Under the pieces are notes generated by a model that saw nothing but the letters and a program-made list of their open reading frames with translations, was not told the DNA's origin and did no database searches. A stretch of 11,413 bases of DNA from positions 1 through 11,413 of the forward strand of contig JAKAMM010000031.1 in the NCBI GenBank assembly GCA_021812905.1, read 5' to 3'. Source of the DNA: Chloroflexota bacterium (lineage in GTDB: Bacteria > Chloroflexota > Anaerolineae > Anaerolineales > Villigracilaceae). This document shows positions 1-5,053 of this stretch, piece by piece. Position numbers and translations under genes: made by a program. The first letter of the stretch is position 1, and every line of letters begins with the position of its first letter.

Positions 1-792
1 CGCCCGCTTTAATTTCCAGGCTGCCAGCGCCAACACGATCTGCACCGACATATCCTCGCGCCCACCAAATGCACCGCCGATGGCAGGATAGATGACGCGC
101 ACCTGCTCTTCGGGCAAATTCAAGGAGTGAGCAATTTGCGCCCGGTCGGTGTGAGGCCATTGTCCTCCACATTGCACCGTGACGCGACCCTCTTCATCAA
201 TATATGCCAGCCCCGCTTCGGGTTGCAGATAAGCATGTTCTTGGAACGGCAGGAGATATTCAGATTCGACGATGATATCTGCCTCGGCAAAACCCGCGTT
301 CACATCACCTTTGCGGATCTTGTAATGGACGCAGATATTGCTGTCGCCCAGTTCGGGGTGGATGAGCGGCGCATCGGAGCGCATCGCAGTAAGCGGGTCG
401 GTAATGACCGGTAAGTTCTCGAACTCGATTTCTATTAAATCACGCGCCGCAGCAGCAGCCGCTTCGGTCACTGCAACGATGAGGGCAATCTGGTCGCCAA
501 CAAAACGGACGACGTCGCCACACAGCACAGGCTGATCGGGTTTCTGTAAGCCGTATTCGTTGACCGGCACGTCTTTAGCAGTGAACACCGCCATCACGCC
601 GGGATATGACTCTGCCTTTGATTTATCCAGTTTCGTAATACGTGCATGGGGACAATCAGCAAAGAGGATTTTCATGTGGAGCATCCCCGGCATGGAGAGA
701 TCGCCAGGGAAGAGCGCCTGCCCGGTGACTTTGTTGTGCGCATCCACGCGTGCGGCAGTTTTTCCGATTACGTTGAATCTCGATTCGTTCAT
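1..792 (-). CDS. Xanthine dehydrogenase-type molybdopterin-binding subunit, N-terminal part (runs off left edge)
   Basis: This is the first 264 codons of a molybdenum hydroxylase large subunit (xanthine dehydrogenase/aldehyde oxidase/CO dehydrogenase superfamily); the full family length is roughly 700-800 residues, so about two thirds is missing. The frame is open to base 1. Residues 13-130 match the family's a/b hammerhead domain, beginning ARVDAHNKVTG and DLSMPGMLH, with a conserved PHARI stretch near 48-52. The molybdopterin-binding domain follows, with QEHAYLQPEAGLAYID (184-199) and PAIGGAFGGREDMSVQ (236-251), the glycine-rich segment usual at the cofactor pocket. The ATG at 792 starts exactly where the family usually starts; the ribosome site (AGGAT, about 7 nt upstream) is weak. 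It lies 67 nt downstream of an ArsR gene in the same direction, without a convincing terminator between, so co-transcription is possible. The substrate cannot be told: the partner FAD and 2Fe-2S subunits are not in view. Confidence 0.9.
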   Translation of the reverse strand, partial: MNESRFNVIGKTAARVDAHNKVTGQALFPGDLSMPGMLHMKILFADCPHARITKLDKSKAESYPGVMAVFTAKDVPVNEYGLQKPDQPVLCGDVVRFVGDQIALIVAVTEAAAAAARDLIEIEFENLPVITDPLTAMRSDAPLIHPELGDSNICVHYKIRKGDVNAGFAEADIIVESEYLLPFQEHAYLQPEAGLAYIDEEGRVTVQCGGQWPHTDRAQIAHSLNLPEEQVRVIYPAIGGAFGGREDMSVQIVLALAAWKLKRA

Positions 793-859
793 ATTTTTAT
801 CCTATATGAGTTATCGTCCACTCAACAGGTACTTCGTCAACCTCACAATCCCTAACGGC

Positions 860-1156
860 TTAGGCTTTTGTTGGAGGAATGTTATATTGCGCCTGAATTC
901 GGCTACAACATTCAGTAATGCAATCCGGGTTGACGTGATAGTAAATGTACTTCCCTTCACGGCGTGCCGTTACCAGGTTTGCATGTTGTAGTATTCCAAG
1001 GTGATGAGAAATGGTGGGCTGTGTCAAATCGAGATGTGCGACGATGTCATTCTCATTCATCTCGCCTGCCTGTAAAAACAACAGTATGCGTTGACGCGTC
1101 TCGTCTGCCATTGCTTTAGCGAAATCGTTGAAATCACAACACTTTGTGCTGCACAC
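860..1156 (-). CDS. ArsR/SmtB-family regulator with two CxxxCC motifs
   Basis: A 98-residue winged-helix repressor of the ArsR family, of typical length. The helix-turn-helix is at about residues 36-62 (DIVAHLDLTQPTISHHLGIL), followed by the wing (ARREGKYIYYHV, 64-75). The classic ELCVCDL metal-binding sequence of ArsR is absent from the helix-turn-helix. Instead there are two matching cysteine clusters: C2-x3-C6-C7 at the extreme N terminus and C79-x3-C83-C84 in the last helix. In the family, N-terminal and last-helix cysteines can form inducer sites in the dimer, so thiolate metal binding or thiol oxidation is a reasonable inference. The start is GTG, chosen because GGAGGAAG lies 6-7 nt upstream. 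Its recognition helix differs from the other two ArsR proteins here, and no ATTC-N8-GAAT operator was seen near it. It precedes the molybdenum hydroxylase gene, its most likely target besides itself. Confidence 0.93.
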   Translation of the reverse strand: MCSTKCCDFNDFAKAMADETRQRILLFLQAGEMNENDIVAHLDLTQPTISHHLGILQHANLVTARREGKYIYYHVNPDCITECCSRIQAQYNIPPTKA

Positions 1157-1298
1157 AATCTCTTCCTCCAGAGAACCACTTCTTAAATAAATTTCCGTTT
1201 ACCTTCTCATTTTAAGGATTTATTGTCAACGTTTCAATCTGGCGTTCAGTCTGGGCGACTCGTCACTCAAGTATTCATTACGTTTTCAGCCGCAACAA

Positions 1299-2363
1299 TC
1301 ATCGGCGTTTTTCATCCTCCAATGGAGCAAACTGGCAGATCGCGACAGGAGTACCGAGTAAAAGCAGAAGAGTCACTATGACCGCGGATGTGAGACACCA
1401 GATGCAGACGGCTCGAATGACAAAAGGTTCAAGGTAGGTGAGGTAAAGTGAGAAGACCACCGCAAAGAACGCCATACCAAAGAATCCGATTGCGGCAGGT
1501 TTTTCAAGCCTGGGGATAAATCTCCGTACCAGCCATGCGGCAAGCAAGGCAATGTAACCCATTAAACCCAGAACACCAACAGGCAGGATGTCAAACAATC
1601 TGGCATAACGACTTTGTTGCACCGTATTGCAATCACCGACAGGTCCACAAATAGCTTCAACGGATTGGGTCTCAATATAGGAGAGATAAGCCGCAACGCC
1701 GAAGCCGACAACGATAAGCACAGGAATGAGCCAGTCAGTCCAGGTAGGCAATATTAAGGATTTGCCTAAAATGAAAGCAATGACACTGTACAGCAGCACT
1801 ACTATCATGCCGGCCATGATGATAATTGCCAACGTAAAACCATTATTACGTTCGGGGGTATTATCGACAGGAAGATCAATCTCTTTAACGGCCATCAGTT
1901 CCGATGTTATAGCTGAAGTGGGAGATATCGCCGGCAGGAGATCTATCAGGATGGGATTCGATGGCCAATCCACACCACCCTGCGCGAGATGGCTGTCAAT
2001 TAAACTTGACAGTCGGTTCTGCACATCAGCCGACCCTACAAGCACTTGATCGTCGATGATAAGGAAGGGGACACCCGTTTGTTCTTTTGGAATGTTGTAT
2101 GACGCAGCGACGCGAAATAGTGTTTCAACATCCTGTATGTCAACGACTTCGATCATGAGTAGCTCAAATTGTGCGCCATGTTTTTTATATAAAGGCGGAA
2201 GTACATTTTGGATGACATCTTCACAATGAGGACAACCGTCCATCCAGAACATTACAGCACGTACAACAGGCATGTCAGCTGCCTGAGCTGAGGTTGGAGA
2301 AAAGGTATGTGCTACGACGATTATGGTTAGGATTAGGGTGCTGGCGAATTGGAGGCTTGTCAA
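1299..2363 (-). CDS. Thioredoxin-VKOR fusion, membrane disulfide-forming protein
   Basis: A 354-residue two-domain protein expected to make disulfide bonds outside the cytoplasm. Residues 1-29 look like a signal peptide or membrane anchor (hydrophobic 5-20, AQAA at 26-29). Residues 31-130 are a thioredoxin/glutaredoxin-like domain with CPHC at 44-47 and a TGVPFL cis-proline segment at 96-101. After a linker with a first membrane helix (about 178-200) comes a vitamin K epoxide reductase domain (about 210-345) with several membrane helices, the loop pair C239/C245, the conserved serine S251 and the catalytic CIWC (320-323). In the well-studied bacterial fusions VKOR comes first and thioredoxin last; here the order is reversed, with the thioredoxin domain on the secreted N-terminal side. 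The start is TTG with AAGGA 9 nt upstream; no nearby ATG would keep the signal peptide. It is 48 nt downstream of the YlbF-like gene 2412-2777 and probably ends that operon. Confidence 0.88.
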   Translation of the reverse strand: MTSLQFASTLILTIIVVAHTFSPTSAQAADMPVVRAVMFWMDGCPHCEDVIQNVLPPLYKKHGAQFELLMIEVVDIQDVETLFRVAASYNIPKEQTGVPFLIIDDQVLVGSADVQNRLSSLIDSHLAQGGVDWPSNPILIDLLPAISPTSAITSELMAVKEIDLPVDNTPERNNGFTLAIIIMAGMIVVLLYSVIAFILGKSLILPTWTDWLIPVLIVVGFGVAAYLSYIETQSVEAICGPVGDCNTVQQSRYARLFDILPVGVLGLMGYIALLAAWLVRRFIPRLEKPAAIGFFGMAFFAVVFSLYLTYLEPFVIRAVCIWCLTSAVIVTLLLLLGTPVAICQFAPLEDEKRR

Positions 2364-2411
2364 TGTAGTTTGTCCTTATGGTCCGCGATAATTCATTTCA
2401 AGGATGATATG

Positions 2412-2777
2412 TCATCGTGGCTTGGCAAGTGCAACATAATCCACGTTCAGTACCAAACTGATTTCCTCTACAATCGCAGCTAGGTATGGTCTGACCAACT
2501 GCAATATATCGTTGCGTTTGGAAAGGAGCGGATGATTCTGCACCTGTTGACGTAGTTCGTAAAAGTTGCGGGTATCCTCCTGGGTAATTGTTTTGCTTGT
2601 CTGCTGGCGGTCAATGAGCGCTTCATATCCAGCATACATTTTCTTTTCCAATGCGCTTGTTTCGGGATTGGTCCGACTTTCTTCCAGCGCGTCAAGATAT
2701 GCGCGGAGGTGATTATCCTGGCGCAAGGATTGACCCAGTTGGTGGGCGGCAGTTCGGAACTCTGCTGTGAGTTCCAT
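2412..2777 (-). CDS. YlbF/YmcA-family protein (first of a tandem pair by position)
   Basis: A 121-residue, almost wholly alpha-helical protein of the Com_YlbF (YlbF/YmcA) family. The family pattern is visible in QLGQSLRQDNHLRAYLDALEE (residues 13-33), a central charged helix around residues 40-56, and a long C-terminal helical region ending LVRPYLAAIVEEISLVLNVDY. In Bacillus, YlbF and YmcA with YaaT form a complex that binds Fe-S clusters and affects RNase Y and development; whether that role holds here is unknown. Unlike its upstream paralogue it has no cysteine at all, so it cannot itself supply cluster ligands. ATG is preceded by AGGAG at 7 nt. It starts 9 nt after the stop of the second family member, so the two are almost certainly translated together, perhaps as a heterodimer. 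Confidence 0.82.
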   Translation of the reverse strand: MELTAEFRTAAHQLGQSLRQDNHLRAYLDALEESRTNPETSALEKKMYAGYEALIDRQQTSKTITQEDTRNFYELRQQVQNHPLLSKRNDILQLVRPYLAAIVEEISLVLNVDYVALAKPR

Positions 2778-2786
2778 TGTGTTCTC

Positions 2787-3191
2787 CTATCCTCCACAGC
2801 TGCAACTACCATGCTGTGCATTGACTGCAAATGCCACGCCCATTTCACTGCTGAGAATCTCATCCACGGCACGGAACATGACACTGACTGCTTCTTCTGC
2901 CTGATGATATGCTTTCATTACCGGATGATCCTCGATTTCGAGTTCCAGTCGTGTCAGTTCAGACACATGCTGGCTATCGGGATCGTATCCCCATTTGAGC
3001 GCGATCTGATGCGATCTCATTTCAGAGGACAGTCTTTGTATGACCTGATCATTTTTTAGGGCGTTGAGAGCATCAAGATAGGCACGATATTCAGGTGTCA
3101 AGCTGAGTAGTTCTGCTAGTGTGTGAGCGACCTGCAAAGGATCAAGCTGGATCGGTGTGGAGGTAGGCACTGCGTTGAAGCGTGAGACCAT
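2787..3191 (-). CDS. YlbF/YmcA-family protein with C-terminal Cys tail
   Basis: A 134-residue helical protein of the Com_YlbF family, paralogous to the next gene downstream: LLSLTPEYRAYLDALNALKND here parallels the LRQDNHLRAYLDALEESRTN of its neighbour. The C terminus (FAVNAQHGSCSCGG) carries a CxC-Gly-Gly tail. C-terminal cysteines of Bacillus YlbF-type proteins are linked to Fe-S cluster binding, so this tail may be a ligand pair; that is inference. The start is placed at the ATG at 3191 because AAAGGA sits 6 nt upstream; a longer TTG start at 3227 would overlap the upstream gene and has no clear ribosome site. It lies 22 nt after the CoA-binding gene and 9 nt before its cysteine-free paralogue. 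Confidence 0.82.
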   Translation of the reverse strand: MVSRFNAVPTSTPIQLDPLQVAHTLAELLSLTPEYRAYLDALNALKNDQVIQRLSSEMRSHQIALKWGYDPDSQHVSELTRLELEIEDHPVMKAYHQAEEAVSVMFRAVDEILSSEMGVAFAVNAQHGSCSCGG

Positions 3192-3213
3192 AGAGTATCC
3201 TTTCGTAATCGCT

Positions 3214-3627
3214 TCAGGGTAATTCAACCCAGCGCTCCCGCGGCAACTTCAACACGAAAACGGGACAAAATCTGTGGATGGCGGTCACGTTGTTTTGCTT
3301 GCAGATTTCCAACGCAGCCTCGGTTTCAGTTCCAGGCGGCATCCAGAAATATTGAATTCCCAGCGCGGCACAGGTCTCAGCGATTTTTTCGCTGAGGGAG
3401 GCCGGAGCCGCTGTCAAGACTACATCAGGAATTTGCGGCAGGTCAGCCAATGATGGGTAGCAGGTTTGTCCGTCTATCTCTTTATATTTCGGGTTGATGG
3501 GTAGGACACGATGTCCATATCGTAAAAGTGTTTCGAAGACTTCATAACCATATTTGGATGGGTCCTGTGATGCGCCCACGATGGCGAAGGTGTGCGGCGT
3601 TTGAAGCAAAGGAGCTATTAGGTTCAT
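3214..3627 (-). CDS. CoA-binding domain protein (YccU-like)
   Basis: A single-domain Rossmann-fold protein of the CoA_binding_2 (YccU) family, 137 residues from the chosen start, which is the family's usual length. Visible marks are the nucleotide-binding beginning FAIVGASQDPSKYGYEVF, then HRVLPINPKY, the switch-like YPSLADLPQIPDVVLTAAP, and FWMPPGTETEAALEICKQNN near the end. It resembles the N-terminal domain of succinyl-CoA synthetase alpha, but stands alone; the family's function is not established beyond CoA or nucleotide binding. The start is the ATG at 3627, with AAGGA 8 nt upstream; a TTG at 3648 would overlap that ribosome site. It is 30 nt after the ArsR-ferredoxin gene and 22 nt before the YlbF-like pair, so it sits inside a tight operon. 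Confidence 0.88.
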   Translation of the reverse strand: MNLIAPLLQTPHTFAIVGASQDPSKYGYEVFETLLRYGHRVLPINPKYKEIDGQTCYPSLADLPQIPDVVLTAAPASLSEKIAETCAALGIQYFWMPPGTETEAALEICKQNNVTAIHRFCPVFVLKLPRERWVELP

Positions 3628-3657
3628 CAAACAATTCCTTTTAAACAATTGGTTTTC

Positions 3658-4320
3658 TCAATCAGCAACCGGCATGTGTTTCTTGACATCATATTTATCC
3701 GGGTCGGCGGTGAGCATATTCCTGGCTTGCGTGAGAACTTTGTTTTTCTTGATCTCCTGGCGCACATAGCTGAAAGATGGAAGTTCAATCGCATCCTGTG
3801 TACAGATGACGGCACAAGCGGCGCATCCAACCATACAAGACTCTGGATCAACGACAACTGGTTTGTTGGCTTCGTAATCAAAGGCATAAACATTTTTACC
3901 GCAGGAAGTGGCACACAGACCACAACCATTGCAACGTTCAGCAACGACGGTAGGGAACCACTGAATTTGATCGCGCGTAATGCCGTGCCATTGGTTGGCA
4001 TTGGGTGCGTTCAACGTTTTTGATTCTTCTGAATCTTGAGCTTTGGACTGAGGCTCTTGCAAGACGCACCGCAGCATTTGTCTGGTGATGTCAGGCTGGG
4101 CAAGTTCGTATTGGATGTTTAGTCCAAAGCGTGTGCTTTTGACCATACCACTTTGACGGAGCAGCATAAGTTGTTGCGAGATATACGCCTGACGTTGCCG
4201 AGTCCGACTAATCAGTTCGCACACGCAAGCTGGACCCTGCGCCAGGATATCCAAAATCTGCAGGCGCACCGGATGCGACATGGCTTGTAATATCTTCGCC
4301 CGTTTGCGATATTTTCTCAT
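3658..4320 (-). CDS. ArsR-type regulator fused to a two-cluster ferredoxin domain
   Basis: A 220-residue fusion. Residues 1-90 are an ArsR winged helix: KILQAMSHPVRLQILDIL, then ACVCEL with C32/C34 at the classic ArsR metalloid site, the recognition segment RQAYISQQLMLLRQSGMV (43-60) and a wing at 61-74. After a polar linker (about 88-122) comes a 2[4Fe-4S] ferredoxin-like domain with C130-x2-C133-x2-C136-x3-C140 and C162-x3-C166-x2-C169-x3-C173, then a charged C-terminal tail. The usual Pro after the last cysteine of each motif is Gly or Thr. ATG is preceded by AAGGAAAG about 6 nt away. A palindrome of the type also found before the permease and the CxC ArsR gene lies 28 bp upstream. The architecture suggests that DNA binding responds to redox, cluster integrity or a thiol-reactive ligand; this is inference. 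It probably heads the operon running to 1299. Confidence 0.92.
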   Translation of the reverse strand: MRKYRKRAKILQAMSHPVRLQILDILAQGPACVCELISRTRQRQAYISQQLMLLRQSGMVKSTRFGLNIQYELAQPDITRQMLRCVLQEPQSKAQDSEESKTLNAPNANQWHGITRDQIQWFPTVVAERCNGCGLCATSCGKNVYAFDYEANKPVVVDPESCMVGCAACAVICTQDAIELPSFSYVRQEIKKNKVLTQARNMLTADPDKYDVKKHMPVAD

Positions 4321-4347
4321 CAGAAACTTTCCTTAAATTTAAGAATC

Positions 4348-4363
4348 ATTCAATAGAATGAAT
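4348..4363. promoter_or_regulatory. Candidate ArsR operator upstream of the ArsR-ferredoxin gene
   Basis: ATTCAATAGAATGAAT matches the core found in three other intergenic sites (ATTC-N8-GAAT). A slightly shifted inverted repeat here, 4344-4363, pairs 7 of 8 bases per arm around AATA. Its near edge is 28 bp upstream of the ATG at 4320. Over 18 bases from 4348 it agrees with the permease site at 15 positions. No good -35/-10 pair was found at the matching distance, so the promoter position is open. Confidence 0.6.
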
Positions 4364-4439
4364 ATATTTTGATGGAAAGATTTCGTGATTCTTCTCGCTT
4401 GCTCTTTATACGGCTAATAATTGCAAGGTAATCTTTATG

Positions 4440-4700
4440 CTATCCAGCATTTGGCACGGAAACGCCAGAAAGCCATTCGACCAATCTCTCACGTGGAGGA
4501 AGTTCGCGCGTGCTGGCAAGCACGCCATCAATTAACAAGCCTGGAATTTCATCCAGTGATATGTGCTGACGAATTTGCTTTTCATCATCCACACGCACGA
4601 CCTTGACATCGGTCTTGCCAAGTTCCTGAAGAACTTCGTCAATCAGCGATTCAAGTTTGACGCAATTGAAGCAACCAGTTCCCAAAATCTCGATTTTCAT
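4440..4700 (-). CDS. Small thioredoxin-fold CxxC protein
   Basis: An 86-residue minimal thioredoxin/glutaredoxin-fold protein of the thioredoxin_3 type (relatives are called redox-active disulfide protein 2). MKIEILGTGCFNCVKL gives the first strand and the active site C10-F-N-C13; the cis-proline is in DEIPGLLIDG (P53), followed by the closing strand and helix (RERLVEWLSG). There is no signal peptide, so it acts in the cytoplasm. ATG with a consensus AGGAGG about 8 nt upstream; that ribosome site can pair with CTCCT just before it (separate entry). It follows the other small thioredoxin by 71 nt and probably ends the permease operon. Such proteins are often next to ArsR and ArsP/UPF0718-like permease genes, but their substrate is not known; delivering reducing power to, or taking a thiol ligand from, the permease is only a guess. 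Confidence 0.88.
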   Translation of the reverse strand: MKIEILGTGCFNCVKLESLIDEVLQELGKTDVKVVRVDDEKQIRQHISLDEIPGLLIDGVLASTRELPPRERLVEWLSGVSVPNAG

Positions 4701-4723
4701 GTAATCCTCCTTTCAGGAGACAT
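4699..4723 (-). promoter_or_regulatory. Possible ribosome-site-masking hairpin before the small thioredoxin gene
   Basis: In the minus-strand transcript CTCCT-GAA-AGGAG forms a 5-bp stem (4707-4719) whose 3' arm is part of the AGGAGG ribosome site. Outside it, ATGT (4720-4723) can pair with ACAT (4699-4702) across a four-base bulge, bringing in the A and U of the start codon. Short, so its stability is uncertain. Confidence 0.35.
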
Positions 4724-4771
4724 CATCGAGTTGTTGTGGAAGGGCAATTCACTACTTACGTAAATTCAGAC

Positions 4772-5026
4772 TCATGCATCCTGCATGGCGGCATCTGCCA
4801 GCCAGGATGTAACCTGATCCACACCAGGCACGCGACCCGAAACGACCACTTTCTCGTTGACGACCAGCGCGGGTGTGGAAAGAATCGGGTATTGTATGAT
4901 CTGGGCATAATCTTCGACTTTGATGATTTCGGCTTCGATGCCCAGCGACGCGATAGCCTTGCGGGTAACTTGTTCGAGCGCCTTGCAGTTGGAACAACCA
5001 GGACCGAGAACTTTGATCGTAAGCAT
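4772..5026 (-). CDS. Small thioredoxin-fold CxxC protein (redox-active disulfide protein 2 type)
   Basis: An 84-residue thioredoxin_3-type protein. MLTIKVLGPGCSNCKALEQ holds the first strand and the active site C11-S-N-C14; the cis-proline is in STPALVVNEKVV (P52), and GRVPGVDQVTSWL is the usual end of the fold. The GPGCxNC form is typical of the archaeal and bacterial redox-active disulfide protein 2 group. It is cytoplasmic, with no signal peptide. ATG has AGGAG 9 nt upstream, itself in a small AGGA-GAA-TCCT inverted repeat (5030-5040). It begins 27 nt after the permease stop, so the two are surely co-transcribed, and it is a diverged relative of the next gene (4440-4700), not a recent copy. 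Pairing two distinct thioredoxins with one permease suggests a redox step coupled to transport, though no substrate can be named. Confidence 0.9.
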   Translation of the reverse strand: MLTIKVLGPGCSNCKALEQVTRKAIASLGIEAEIIKVEDYAQIIQYPILSTPALVVNEKVVVSGRVPGVDQVTSWLADAAMQDA

Positions 5027-5053
5027 TTTAGGATTCTCCTTTTCAATATCTGA

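Noticed and set aside
835..840. A minus-strand TTGACG before the molybdenum hydroxylase gene
   Set aside because: The only -10-like sequence (GATAAC) is at a 19-bp spacing and matches poorly.
851..864. CCTAA-CGGC-TTAGG hairpin at the stop codon of the ArsR gene at 860
   Set aside because: Only 5 bp, and no run of U follows; too weak to call a terminator.
127..991. Several plus-strand open frames of 65-143 codons
   Set aside because: They oppose the molybdenum hydroxylase and ArsR genes, whose protein sequences are clearly family-like; the plus-strand products are not.
1224..1229. A perfect minus-strand TTGACA upstream of the ArsR gene at 1156
   Set aside because: No acceptable -10 element was found 16-18 bp downstream, so no promoter is claimed although one probably exists in the 142-bp spacer.
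3192..3227. A TTG start that lengthens the YlbF-like protein to 146 residues
   Set aside because: It overlaps the preceding gene and lacks a ribosome site, whereas the ATG at 3191 has AAAGGA at 6 nt.
4773..4787. CATGCA-TCC-TGCATG inverted repeat at the end of a thioredoxin gene
   Set aside because: Perfect 6-base arms but no U-tract follows on the minus strand, and it overlaps coding sequence, so it is not a convincing terminator.
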